The position numbers and the translations under genes are program-made. Shown piece by piece: positions 43,491 to 51,991 of a DNA stretch of 64,000 nucleotides (position 1 is its first letter; each line of letters begins with the position of its first letter). Source of the DNA: JBGASG01 sp046328035 (lineage in GTDB: Bacteria; Cyanobacteriota; Vampirovibrionia; Obscuribacterales; Obscuribacteraceae); contig JAXLXI010000039.1 of NCBI GenBank assembly GCA_046328035.1, positions 62,001 through 126,000 on the forward strand. The letters are read 5' to 3'. A model generated the notes under the pieces. The model was not told where the DNA came from, did not search any database, and saw only the letters and a list, made by a program, of their open reading frames with translations.

Positions 43491-44501
43491 TCATGTGTTG
43501 AAAAATTCGAGCGCCGGCAGCGACGACTCGATGGTGGCGTATACGGTATCGTCAATGCGCACGCCTGACTGGGCGAGCGCCAGAACGACAGCGCCGGCAA
43601 TCGGCTGCACGCGCGGTTGCACGACGTAGGACTGCGGAAAGCAGCGACGGAAGGCGCTGCCGATGCAAGCGGACAGCAAGTTCGACGAATGGCGGAAGAC
43701 GCCGCCCAGCAGGGCCAGCGGGAAGGGTTCCGGGCTTCTGTCCAGACCCGCCTGGCGGGCGGCATATATAGCCGTCGTGCAAAGTTTGGCGGCTTCCTCG
43801 CGCACTATTGCCAGCGCTGCCGCATCGCCGGCGGTGGCGCAGTCGAGGACGATGCGCGCGATTTGATCGCAACGCCCGGGCGGCGGCGCGTCCCGGCGAG
43901 TGAAGGCATGCAGGAGGTCCGCTCCCGATGCGCAGCCGAAATGTTCGAGTACGCGCACGGTCAGTGAGCTGCCATCGACCAGTCCCATGTGTGACCGGTA
44001 GACCTGCTGCAACGCCTCATACCCGAGCGCTGTGGCGCCGCCGCCGATCTGCCAGAAGCCGGAGTGCCAGAGATGCCGACCGTCTCGCGAGCGGGCTGCG
44101 GTGGCAGCGTATGTGCCGGCAGTGATCGACACGCCGAAGCCCTCAGGGCAGCCGGCGATCACTGATGCGATGCCGTCGTTGCGAACGATCAAAGAGCCCG
44201 GATAACCGTGCTTTTGCAGAGCCGAGCGCAATGCTGCGGCATCCTCCGGCCAGTCGGCGCCGGACATGCAGAAAGCGCCGGCGCCGATGCTGCTCATATC
44301 CGGCAGGCGTGCCTGCCGCAGTGCCTGCTGGCATGCTTCCTGCAGCGCTGCCAGAGCTGGCTGCATCTGGTCGCCGGCGCGCAAGTCGCCGCTGCCGCTG
44401 CGCCCGGCGCCGACGATTTTGCCGGAGAGTGTTGCCACAACCAAGATCGTCTTGGTGTTGCCGCCATCGGCAGCTATCACGTGTGCTTGATCGCAGTCCA
44501 T
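43491..44501 (-). CDS. BadF/BadG-type ATPase, probable N-acetylglucosamine kinase
   Basis: 336 residues of the actin-like ATPase fold: AADGGNTKT phosphate-1 loop at residues 10-18, VSITAGTYA phosphate-2 region, GFWQIGGGATALGYEAL and ALLGGVF adenosine motif. Members of this size phosphorylate GlcNAc or related sugars; BadF-type reductase activators need Cys ligands not seen here. It sits 13 nt downstream of a GH4 glycosidase gene, supporting a role in amino-sugar or disaccharide use. Confidence 0.82.
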   Translation of the reverse strand: MDCDQAHVIAADGGNTKTILVVATLSGKIVGAGRSGSGDLRAGDQMQPALAALQEACQQALRQARLPDMSSIGAGAFCMSGADWPEDAAALRSALQKHGYPGSLIVRNDGIASVIAGCPEGFGVSITAGTYAATAARSRDGRHLWHSGFWQIGGGATALGYEALQQVYRSHMGLVDGSSLTVRVLEHFGCASGADLLHAFTRRDAPPPGRCDQIARIVLDCATAGDAAALAIVREEAAKLCTTAIYAARQAGLDRSPEPFPLALLGGVFRHSSNLLSACIGSAFRRCFPQSYVVQPRVQPIAGAVVLALAQSGVRIDDTVYATIESSLPALEFFNT

Positions 44502-44514
44502 TTGCCTTGCTCCA

Positions 44515-45864
44515 TCACTTCAGCAGCCGCTCCGGCAAGTAATTAGCCTGGGCGGCGCACAGCTCGTCGTAGACTCGTTCGGCGATGTCCAGATCGCGCA
44601 CCAGAGGGTGAGCGGCCATTGCCGCTATGGCGTCACGCCGGGTGCCCTTCCAGGCGGCGTCTGCGGCCAGCTTTTGAAAGTGAGCCCGATGCAGAAGCAG
44701 CGGCATCACCGTATCCGGCAACTGGTAGGGATGCCGCGGGGACATGCCGCTCGGCAGCCCATCCAGGGGCACCGGGCGGGCGCCGCGTCCATCGACTATG
44801 GCCGGCACTTCCACCACCAGGTCTCTGTCCAGTCCGGCGACAGCGTTCTGGTTGGGGAGATTGACGGGCAAGCGGTGGCGGCGGTTGTGCAGGATGGCTG
44901 CCATCAGGTCGAGGGCCAGCTCGAGCTCGTGCAAACCGCCGCGCGAGCGCTGCGGGTCCAGGCGCGGGACGCCCGCCGCGTCAAGCTGCTCGCGGTAATG
45001 GGCGAATATGCCAGGCAACTGCTCCAGCAGATCTTCAGCGCGCGTAGTTTTCTTGCTTCGTAAGATACTCAGCCACGTGCGCTCCAGGTAATACCACTGG
45101 TAGTAGTAATTGGGCAGCGAGCCCAGGGTGATGGCCAGCCGCAGGAGACCGTGCGCGATCGGGTCTGTGATCTGCTCGCGGCGCTGCTCGTAAGCCCGCT
45201 CCAGAAGGGGCAAGAAGTCTTGCCCGTCGTAGGTGGCCTTGACGGTCCAGGTGCCGTGATTGACACCGACCATGGTGGCGCAGAGTTTGCTTTCATCCAG
45301 TCCGACGATGCGCGCGTACCAGGGTGGTGAAGCAATCGAGCCCTCGCACAATGAATAGGTGCGAATGCCGCAATTGGCTGTGATCGCCTGGGACACGATG
45401 GAAACGGGATTGGTGTAGTTGACGAGGATGGCGCGCGGGCAGACCTGCGCCATGGCGTCGGTCAGCCGGCGGGCAACATGCACCGAGCGCAACGCCATCA
45501 TGAAGCCGCCGGCGCCCTCGGTTTCATTGCCAATCAGCCCGTGACGCAGAGGAATGCGCTCATCGAAGGACCGCATTTGAAAGCCGCCCGGGCGAAAACT
45601 GGAAAGCACGAAGTCGCAGCCGTCCAGTGCTGTTGACAGGTCGGTACTGCCCGTGATTTCAATGTGCCGTCCGGCTGCGGCGGCCATCTTCTCGGACAGG
45701 CGCACCACCAGATCGAGGTTGGTGGGATCGACGTCATAGATGGTGATCCGGCAGCGGTCAAAGTCGCTGCCGTCCGGACCGTGATGGATGAATGATTCCA
45801 TCGTGCCGGGTCCGCGGCTGCCACCGCCCCCGAAGTAGACGATTTTTGCTGTCGGTGCGCTCAA
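44515..45864 (-). CDS. family 4 glycosidase (6-phospho-beta-glucosidase type)
   Basis: 449 residues. GH4 features: GGGGS NAD-binding start, NYTNPVS, CEGS (metal-binding Cys) and VGVNHGTW (metal-binding His). GH4 enzymes use NAD+ and Mn2+ to cleave glycosides, often phosphorylated ones, by an oxidation-elimination mechanism. The TTG start has GGAG 7 nt upstream. A TGTC repeat (45878-45899) lies immediately upstream of that ribosome site. Paired with the sugar kinase at 43491. Confidence 0.9.
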   Translation of the reverse strand: MSAPTAKIVYFGGGGSRGPGTMESFIHHGPDGSDFDRCRITIYDVDPTNLDLVVRLSEKMAAAAGRHIEITGSTDLSTALDGCDFVLSSFRPGGFQMRSFDERIPLRHGLIGNETEGAGGFMMALRSVHVARRLTDAMAQVCPRAILVNYTNPVSIVSQAITANCGIRTYSLCEGSIASPPWYARIVGLDESKLCATMVGVNHGTWTVKATYDGQDFLPLLERAYEQRREQITDPIAHGLLRLAITLGSLPNYYYQWYYLERTWLSILRSKKTTRAEDLLEQLPGIFAHYREQLDAAGVPRLDPQRSRGGLHELELALDLMAAILHNRRHRLPVNLPNQNAVAGLDRDLVVEVPAIVDGRGARPVPLDGLPSGMSPRHPYQLPDTVMPLLLHRAHFQKLAADAAWKGTRRDAIAAMAAHPLVRDLDIAERVYDELCAAQANYLPERLLK

Positions 45865-45877
45865 TGTTGCACTCCCT

Positions 45878-45899
45878 TGTCTGTCTGTCTGTCTGTCTG
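45878..45899. repeat. tetranucleotide repeat (TGTC)5.5
   Basis: Five TGTC units plus TG, ending 14 nt before the start codon of the GH4 gene and touching its ribosome-binding region. Length changes could alter expression. Confidence 0.9.
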
Positions 45900-45938
45900 C
45901 AGGCTGACGGCGCCCGCGGCCGCAATCCGGACGAGCGC

Positions 45939-46103
45939 TCAGGAGCGCTCATTGCCGTTAAAGGTCGACCTGATCGCCCTTCTGGAGAGGAGCACCACCC
46001 ACGGTTTCAGGCGCACTCGCCCGTGATGCCACGGACGCACTTTCAGCACCACCTTGCCCTGCTTGGTTTTGACTTTGAATCGCGGCTTGGTTTTGTCCGC
46101 CAT
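45939..46103 (-). CDS. 54-residue highly basic protein
   Basis: ATG 46103 follows AGGAG by 7 nt (AGGAGAAAAAA), one of the clearest ribosome sites in the block. The product is Lys/Arg/Trp/His-rich (about 16 Lys/Arg), begins MADKTKPRFKVKTKQGK and contains WHHGRVRLKPW, ending NERS. No family recognised; a nucleic-acid- or ribosome-binding peptide would fit the charge. The longer overlapping frame at 45958-46143 lacks a ribosome site and is Gln/Ser/Ala low-complexity, so I prefer this one. The upstream gene ends 36 nt before. Confidence 0.6.
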   Translation of the reverse strand: MADKTKPRFKVKTKQGKVVLKVRPWHHGRVRLKPWVVLLSRRAIRSTFNGNERS

Positions 46104-46139
46104 TTTTTTCTCCTGATGAACTGGCGTTGCAGGCAGGGC

Positions 46140-47990
46140 TCAAGCCGGCACGCCGGCGGCGATCGGCGCGGTAGCCTCTTGCAGCCAGCGGGCCGTCGTT
46201 TCATCGACAAGCGGTGTCAACTCGCGGCGCACGCGCTCATGGTAGGCGTTGAGCCAATCTGCCTCCCGGGCGGTGAGCAGGGACGCGGCGATGGCGTCGC
46301 GGTCGAAGGGCGCCAGCGTCAAGATTTCGAAGCCGAGCATGACCTTTTCCGCGCCGGCGATTTGCACAGGCTGCACCACCTGCAAATTCTCCAGGCGGAT
46401 GCCGAACTTTCCGGCCGCGTAATAGCCCGGCTCGTTGGAGTGAATCATGCCGGGCTGCAACACCGCCTTGCTGCCGATGCTCAGTCCGTAGGAGATGCGG
46501 GGCGGATATTCGTGAACCGACAGATAGGACCCGACACCATGGCCGGTGCCATGCCCGAAGTCCAGCCCGGCTTCCCAGAGAAACTGGCGCGACAGAACAT
46601 CGAGCTGGAAGCCGCGCGTGCCGCTGGGAAATACGCAGCTTGAAAGGGCGATCAAGCCTTTGAGCACGCGGGTATAGGCCGCGGTAAACGACGGATCGCT
46701 TTCGCCCAGTAAGAGCGTGCGCGTCACATCAGTGGTGCCGTCCAGATACTGAGCGCCCGAGTCGATCAAAATACTGTTGGCGATTGTCCTGTTGCTCTCC
46801 GCAGAGGGCTGATAGTGCACAATCGCGCCATGCTCGTCGGCCGCGGCGATGGTCGGGAAAGAGAGACTTTTGTAGAGAGGCGACTGCCGCCGCAGCGTCA
46901 GCAGCAGATCGGCGACGCCCAGCTCGGTAAAAGCAGCAGCAGAACCTTGAAGACCGGCAGCGTGTGCCAGTTTCAGTCGCGCGATCGCCGTCGTCAGCGC
47001 CGCGCCGTCGCGCTGGTGAGCGCTGCGCGCACCGGCGACTTCGCCGGCATTTTTGCAGGACTTGGCGAGCAGAAGATGGCTGGGGCTCTCCACCAGAGTC
47101 GCTCCCGATCCGGACAGACAGTCGACCATGAAAATGGGCGCACTGGTTCTGTCGAGCGCCACTTTTGCCTGCGCCCGTCCCAGGTCCTGCAAGTCGCCGG
47201 GCAGATCAGAGAGCGGCCTGACTGTGACGGGCAGTCGGACCTTGAGTTTGCCGCCCTCGACATAGAGCCTGATCCGACCGCCGGACTCGACGATGCAGAA
47301 GCATTGCGGCAAAGGCGCGTAAGGCACATCACCGTCGCCGCGAATGTTGAGCAGCCAGGCGATCGAGGCGAGGTCGGTGATCAAGAGCGCGTTGTAACTG
47401 CCATCCCGGACGATCGCTTGCAGCAGCTCGTTGAGCTTTGAGCGCCGCGACCGACCGGCATATTTCTGCCGGTGCGCAACTATGTGCGGCGGTTGCCAGG
47501 ACGGGCGCTCGCACCAGACAGCGTCGACCGGGTTGTCGGTGACCGGTTGCAGCTGGCAGCCCAGGTCGTTGAAGACGCCGGCAAAGGCGGCGATTTCATC
47601 GGACGGGTGCAACCAGGGATCGTAGCCGATCACATAACCGGAATTGACGTTGCCTGCAAGCCAGGAGCGGGCGCAGACGATATCGGCGGCGCAGCCGAAA
47701 GTGTCGATGCCATGGACAAGGCCTGGTGTAAGCTGCACTTTCATCTGCTCGCTGTAGCGCGAGTCGGAGAGGACCGCGGCGCCGCCTGGCAAGACGATGC
47801 CCAGTCCGGCCGAGCCGGTAAACCCGGTCATCCAGGCTAGCCTTTCGTCTTGCGGCGGCAAAAACTCCATGACGCCGTAGCGGTTGCGCTTGGGGATCAA
47901 AAGGCCTTGCAGTCTGCGGCTGCTCAGTTCAGCGCGCAGTTTTTCCAGGCGCGGTGCTACCGGCCCGGCAAAGTAAGTCTGGTCGACCAT
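46140..47990 (-). CDS. Xaa-Pro aminopeptidase (M24B)
   Basis: 616 residues: two creatinase-like N-terminal domains and a pita-bread catalytic domain, the long (about 600) form related to eukaryotic XPNPEP1. Metal ligands are visible: Asp in LIDSGAQY, Asp in TTDVTRT, His in GTGHGVGSY, Glu in SNEPGYY, Glu in IRLEN. It removes N-terminal residues preceding proline in the cytoplasm. ATG 47990 has AAGGAG 7 nt upstream. Confidence 0.93.
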   Translation of the reverse strand: MVDQTYFAGPVAPRLEKLRAELSSRRLQGLLIPKRNRYGVMEFLPPQDERLAWMTGFTGSAGLGIVLPGGAAVLSDSRYSEQMKVQLTPGLVHGIDTFGCAADIVCARSWLAGNVNSGYVIGYDPWLHPSDEIAAFAGVFNDLGCQLQPVTDNPVDAVWCERPSWQPPHIVAHRQKYAGRSRRSKLNELLQAIVRDGSYNALLITDLASIAWLLNIRGDGDVPYAPLPQCFCIVESGGRIRLYVEGGKLKVRLPVTVRPLSDLPGDLQDLGRAQAKVALDRTSAPIFMVDCLSGSGATLVESPSHLLLAKSCKNAGEVAGARSAHQRDGAALTTAIARLKLAHAAGLQGSAAAFTELGVADLLLTLRRQSPLYKSLSFPTIAAADEHGAIVHYQPSAESNRTIANSILIDSGAQYLDGTTDVTRTLLLGESDPSFTAAYTRVLKGLIALSSCVFPSGTRGFQLDVLSRQFLWEAGLDFGHGTGHGVGSYLSVHEYPPRISYGLSIGSKAVLQPGMIHSNEPGYYAAGKFGIRLENLQVVQPVQIAGAEKVMLGFEILTLAPFDRDAIAASLLTAREADWLNAYHERVRRELTPLVDETTARWLQEATAPIAAGVPA

Positions 47991-48031
47991 GAAAGGTCTC
48001 CTTCTGTTGTTCGCGACGAATGTGGGAGTCG

Positions 48032-48072
48032 CCGATCGCGGTGCCACCACAGAGGCAGGTCATCGCGATCGG
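48032..48072. repeat. intergenic inverted repeat between the M24B and 48095 genes
   Basis: CCGATCGCG (48032-48040) and CGCGATCGG (48064-48072), 9 perfect pairs with a 23-nt loop that itself can fold (GCC/GGC). No T-tract. Confidence 0.5.
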
Positions 48073-48094
48073 GTTGTTGTTGTGCGCCGAAGCG

Positions 48095-49273
48095 CTAATC
48101 GAGGCTGATCTGTTCGCTGTCGCGGCGGCCCAGATCGCCGGGTTCGCTCTCGCTGATCACATCTGCGTAAACGACCGCCTGCCGTCTGCCATCGGCGCCG
48201 CGCACGAAGGGGATGGAAGTTCCGTGCAGGAAGCCGCGACAGTTATGTCCGACAAAAAATCCGGAGGCGAAGCGATCGATGCGCGTGTCTCCGAAGTCGA
48301 CGCGCTCGCGCCGCCACATCATGCCCACCTGCGCAAAGAAGAGATATTTGCGGTTGAGCGTGTTGATGGCGGCGCTTTTGGTGAACCAGCCCGACGACAG
48401 ATTGGGCGGATATCCGAGAATGGTCGAGACGTCATTGACCATAGACATCGTGTGGGCTTCCATGATCGGGTTGGCAACCCGACGGCTGCCGACGTCTACG
48501 CGCACCGCGCTGAGCACCCGCGGGTCTGGTGCCGTTTGCCCTGTGAGCGCGCCTCCTGTGACCTGGCAGCGCAGCGTGATCGAGCTGCCGAACGGTAAGA
48601 CTTTGATGCGCGGCTCGTCGTGGATCTGGAGCAACTCGGCAAACTGCCGGCGCGCCATGGGAATGGCTGCATACTCAGGCGGTTCCGGCGGCGGTCCGGT
48701 TTCGTCCTGATTATCTTTGCGCCAGGCTGCCATCTCCCGGCGCCAGAGCCGCGCCCGCTGCGCGTCCACTTTCTTTTGCAGGCGCTGCAGATCACCGCGG
48801 ATGGTGCCCTCCGGAGGCAGATTCTTGGCTGAGCCGCCGTCCAGAGCCGGCAAATAGTACAGGCGGCATTGCGGCCCGGCTGCTTGCAGCACTTGCTTGA
48901 AGACGCTTTCGCCGAGCCGGCGAAAAAGCTCGATCGCCCGCTCCTCGAAGATTTGCGAGTGGGCGATCGCCGCCTGCACCTCCGGCGCCAGCGGCGCCTC
49001 GTCTTCATCGGGCGCCAGCGAGTTGCTGGGGTCAAGCAGCTTGACCACTTTGGCGTGGATGATGCGACCGGCGAAGATGATCACGTGCGGGCGGTAGCGG
49101 GAGAGAAACTCCAGCGTCGGCTCGAAGAGACTGCGGTCATGATCGGGGGCCAACAGGTTGGCCATGACGATCACTTTGGTGCCGTCGGGCAGATTGAGAT
49201 AAGTGGTGCCGGCTTTGCGTGCGGAAGTACGCTGCGCAAAAGGCACCACTATTTTTGCAAACGCTTCATTCAT
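48095..49273 (-). CDS. degenerate metallophosphatase-like protein
   Basis: 392 residues. The N-terminal part follows the calcineurin-like phosphoesterase layout of the 50057 gene (VIVMANLLAPDHDRSLFEP, then RYRPHVIIFAGRII), but the metal ligands are changed: the first Asp is Asn or absent and the GDxxD block is AGRII. Near the end, GHNCRGFLHG may stand where GHxH is expected. It is probably non-catalytic or binds metal differently. ATG 49273 has AAGGAGG 9 nt upstream and overlaps the HAD gene stop by 8 nt. The remote relationship is my reading and needs a profile search. Confidence 0.5.
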   Translation of the reverse strand: MNEAFAKIVVPFAQRTSARKAGTTYLNLPDGTKVIVMANLLAPDHDRSLFEPTLEFLSRYRPHVIIFAGRIIHAKVVKLLDPSNSLAPDEDEAPLAPEVQAAIAHSQIFEERAIELFRRLGESVFKQVLQAAGPQCRLYYLPALDGGSAKNLPPEGTIRGDLQRLQKKVDAQRARLWRREMAAWRKDNQDETGPPPEPPEYAAIPMARRQFAELLQIHDEPRIKVLPFGSSITLRCQVTGGALTGQTAPDPRVLSAVRVDVGSRRVANPIMEAHTMSMVNDVSTILGYPPNLSSGWFTKSAAINTLNRKYLFFAQVGMMWRRERVDFGDTRIDRFASGFFVGHNCRGFLHGTSIPFVRGADGRRQAVVYADVISESEPGDLGRRDSEQISLD

Positions 49274-50048
49274 GGCAGCCAGCCTCCTTGATGTGTGGCG
49301 AAGAGCCGAGCAAGTCTCGGCGCTCGAGCTCGGCGAAGACTTCTTGAATCGCCGGTACGGCCGCTGCGAAGCTGTCGAACCAGGTGACGTCATCAAAGGC
49401 GCCCTGGTGGTATCCGGTCTGGGCGCTGCGGATGCCCACCGCGATCAGACCGTAGTCCCAGCGCGCCGAGATGAGCGTGCTCGGACGGTCATCGACAAGT
49501 AGTGGCAGGTGATACATGCGCTCGAGCATCCAGCGCGGTTTGTCGGCAGCGGCGCAGAAGATTACATCTTCTGAGTCACGGATGACGCCGGCCGCTCGCA
49601 GCTGCTCGGTGCGGGCCGCTTGTGCGGTGCCCCAGCCGTACCGCTGTTCGTGATCGGGCGAGTTCTCCAGCGCGTTGGGAACATTGGTGAGGACGAAAGG
49701 CTGGATGCAGGAAGCCCGCAAAGTTTTCATGGCGTCGACGGCGCCATCGTAGAACTCCAGCGTGCCCATGCCGCCTTGCGTAGCCAGTGCCACCTGGCGG
49801 ATCACCTCGCCCTCTTCTTCCTTGGACAGACCCACGGAAGGGTCGGCATGGAAGTAGTAAGTCTTTGAGCGCAGCACATCCAGCGGTGCCTGTCCGTGAC
49901 TGCGCCGCGAGCGGTTGATGTGGTCGTTGACGCGGGCGCCGAAGCGCACCAGCACTTCGTCCGCGTCGACGGCCAGGGCTCGATCCCAGAACCCCCGCGG
50001 GCGCGACAGCACCGTCGGGGGGATGATGATTTTGGAACTTTTGCGCAT
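49266..50048 (-). CDS. HAD-fold protein, 5'-nucleotidase (NT5C)-like
   Basis: 260 residues. AVDADEVL near residue 26 gives the HAD DxD nucleophile, PFVLTNVPN gives a motif II Thr, and LLVDDRPST gives motif IV acids; this arrangement is closest to NT5C-type deoxyribonucleotidases. The substrate is uncertain. AGGA is 6 nt upstream of the ATG. The stop overlaps the start of the 48095 gene, and the metallophosphatase stop is 8 nt upstream, forming a compact three-gene unit of phosphoesterase-like proteins. Confidence 0.65.
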   Translation of the reverse strand: MRKSSKIIIPPTVLSRPRGFWDRALAVDADEVLVRFGARVNDHINRSRRSHGQAPLDVLRSKTYYFHADPSVGLSKEEEGEVIRQVALATQGGMGTLEFYDGAVDAMKTLRASCIQPFVLTNVPNALENSPDHEQRYGWGTAQAARTEQLRAAGVIRDSEDVIFCAAADKPRWMLERMYHLPLLVDDRPSTLISARWDYGLIAVGIRSAQTGYHQGAFDDVTWFDSFAAAVPAIQEVFAELERRDLLGSSPHIKEAGCHE

Positions 50049-50056
50049 GTGAATTC

Positions 50057-51052
50057 CTAGCTCTCCTCGGCCCCGAAGGTGAGGATCTGGTGGTTCTTGT
50101 CGGTCCAGGTGAAAAATTCGACGAGCTTGCCGTCCTGTTCGCCCAGCAGGAAGGGCACCACCTGCACGTGGGTGACGCCGTTGAGCGTTTGCATGACCCC
50201 AAAGGCATGAATCCAGTCGTGGTCGCTGCCGATGTAGTTGAAGCCGGGCTTGCGCGCATCGACGTTGTTGCCCAGGTCGCCGCCGCGGCGCACTTCACCG
50301 GTGGGCAGTTCGTAAGCCCAGCTGCCGGCGCGGTGCACGTGGCCGATGAAGACGTTTTGCAACTGCCTCATGAAGGTGGCATACGAAGAATAGCCGGGAC
50401 GGGCATTCACCACATTCCCGTGCCGCAGGCGCACATCGCCGGCCATGACGCCGCCGTCCAGCCCGCCTTGCTGCCCAACTCCCCAGGCGAACATGATGTT
50501 GTCCGCCTCTGAGAAGCCCAGTAGATTGGTGGCCACGTCGGTGAGCTGATTGCGGTTGCTGGCGTTGACGGCGCCGGCGAACATGGCGGCTCCGTCCGAG
50601 AGCTGTCGGCGCTCCCGGTCGTCGTGATTGCCCGGAATAACGATCAGCTTGGCCGGCCGTCCCGCGCGCATCTTGGCGCGCAACTGCCTTTTGCCTGCCT
50701 CCAGTTCTGCAAAAAGTCCTGCGGTCGGCTCTTTGGCATTGGGCGCAAAGCGCGACAGTCCTTTGAAGTCGAGAAAGTCGCCGATGTCGAAGCACAGGTG
50801 CGGCCGCCACATTTCAGCGAATCGCCAGATTGCTCGCAGCACCCCGTCGTCCTGGTAAGGCGAGTGGGAGTCGGGATAAATAATCCCCCGGAAGCCATCC
50901 GGAAGATGTATGGGCACCAGGTTGTCGACCTGCAACCAGCTCACCTGGGAAAGTGGTTGCCCGTACATTGTGATGCCATCGGTGATGGCTTGCCGTTCAT
51001 CGGGTGTCTCGGGGACAAGCCCGGCGCGGCAGCACTCTCGTTGCTGACTCAT
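50057..51052 (-). CDS. calcineurin-like metallophosphatase
   Basis: 331 residues with the complete set of metal motifs: DSHSPYQD, GDFLD, GNHDDRE, and GHVHRAG. The layout is like the stand-alone metallophosphatases often found in phages and near nucleic-acid processing genes. It would hydrolyse phosphomono- or diesters in the cytoplasm; the substrate is unknown. AAGGA lies 7 nt upstream of the ATG. The downstream gene is the NT5C-like HAD (8-nt gap), the upstream one a Cof-type HAD (22-nt gap). Confidence 0.88.
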   Translation of the reverse strand: MSQQRECCRAGLVPETPDERQAITDGITMYGQPLSQVSWLQVDNLVPIHLPDGFRGIIYPDSHSPYQDDGVLRAIWRFAEMWRPHLCFDIGDFLDFKGLSRFAPNAKEPTAGLFAELEAGKRQLRAKMRAGRPAKLIVIPGNHDDRERRQLSDGAAMFAGAVNASNRNQLTDVATNLLGFSEADNIMFAWGVGQQGGLDGGVMAGDVRLRHGNVVNARPGYSSYATFMRQLQNVFIGHVHRAGSWAYELPTGEVRRGGDLGNNVDARKPGFNYIGSDHDWIHAFGVMQTLNGVTHVQVVPFLLGEQDGKLVEFFTWTDKNHQILTFGAEES

Positions 51053-51074
51053 GTGAGATTCCTTTGCTTGCTGT

Positions 51075-51905
51075 TCAGTTGTTCAACCATTTTTTGGTGG
51101 CTGGGTCCGCGATCGCCGCCGCCAGGTTGACACGCGGATCGGTGGCGGGCGCCACCAGATGAGCGGCTTGCTTGGCTGCCTCGGTGCCGTGGAACATGCA
51201 GAAGCTCATGCCGGCCCAGCTCAACATGCCGATGTCGTTGAGACCGTCGCCGAAGGCGATCACCTGCTGCGGGCGGATGCCCAGCCGCGCGGCAAGCGTC
51301 TCGAGCGCCGACAATTTGCTTACGCCTTTGACCACCAGCTCGCAGCCGTGCCGACCGCAAAACACCGGCTCAACCCTGTCCGCAAAACGGCAGGTGATGA
51401 GATCGACCAGCGTTTGCAGGCGAGCTTGCTCGCGGCAATAGACGTGCGCCTTAAAAACAGACCGCCGACAAAGCTTTTGAGCCGTGCAGCTGCGAAAGCG
51501 CCTGCCCATCTCCTGGGCGTGACGCTCGAGACTGGTCGCCCAGTCAAAGCGACTGGTGGTGGCAATGCCTTCGCGAACAAAGTTAAGGCAGGTGATGCCC
51601 GAGTCGGCCGCCGCGTGCATGATGAAGGACGAGATGTCCCGGGGCAGGAAGGTCTCGCTCAGCACTGCGCCCGCTGCGCAGTCCATGACCAGCGCACCGT
51701 CGGTGGTGACAATCGGTGTATTCAGATTGAGCCGCTGGTAGCAGGGCAGCGTGTGGTGAAAGCTGCGCCCGGTGGAAAGAACCACCTGGACTCCGGCGGC
51801 GGTGAGCGATTGAATAGCCTCTCGGTTTCCATCGCTGATGCTGCCGTCCACCAGAAGCGTGTTGTCGATGTCGACGGCGGCCAGGCGCGTTTTGCTTGCA
51901 GTCAT
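51075..51905 (-). CDS. Cof-type HAD-IIB phosphatase (second copy)
   Basis: 276 residues. Motif I AAVDIDNTLL, motif II LSTGRSFHH, motif III Lys near VVKGVSKLSA, motif IV AFGDGLNDIGML. It is clearly a paralogue of the 25392 gene (shared GRxFHH, DGALV, RFDW, GRRFR and LVAPATDP). Substrate unknown. GAGGAGG lies just upstream of the ATG. First enzyme of the phosphoesterase run 48095-51905. Confidence 0.9.
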   Translation of the reverse strand: MTASKTRLAAVDIDNTLLVDGSISDGNREAIQSLTAAGVQVVLSTGRSFHHTLPCYQRLNLNTPIVTTDGALVMDCAAGAVLSETFLPRDISSFIMHAAADSGITCLNFVREGIATTSRFDWATSLERHAQEMGRRFRSCTAQKLCRRSVFKAHVYCREQARLQTLVDLITCRFADRVEPVFCGRHGCELVVKGVSKLSALETLAARLGIRPQQVIAFGDGLNDIGMLSWAGMSFCMFHGTEAAKQAAHLVAPATDPRVNLAAAIADPATKKWLNN

Positions 51906-51959
51906 GACTGCCTCCTCTTTTTCTCTGCTGCTGCTTTTCGGGCGCAGCGGCTGCGCAGA

Positions 51960-51981
51960 CGGCAGGCAAAAGTGCCTGCCG
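51960..51981. repeat. intergenic hairpin between the 51992 and Cof-type HAD genes
   Basis: CGGCAGGCA-AAAG-TGCCTGCCG, 9 perfect pairs, 4-nt loop, followed on the minus strand by a second small hairpin (GCGCAG/CTGCGC) and no T-tract. Confidence 0.55.
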
Positions 51982-51991
51982 CCTGAGTGTG

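Noticed and set aside
45958..46143. 61-codon Gln/Ser/Ala-rich minus-strand frame
   Set aside because: It lacks a ribosome site and overlaps, in another frame, the 54-codon gene that has an excellent one.
48095..49396. Longer start at 49396 for the metallophosphatase-like gene
   Set aside because: The added residues are Ser/Arg-rich and overlap the HAD gene in another frame; ATG 49273 has AAGGAGG.
50057..51052. Prophage remnant, because of the phage-like metallophosphatase
   Set aside because: No integrase, structural, lysis or replication genes surround it, and the neighbours are metabolic.
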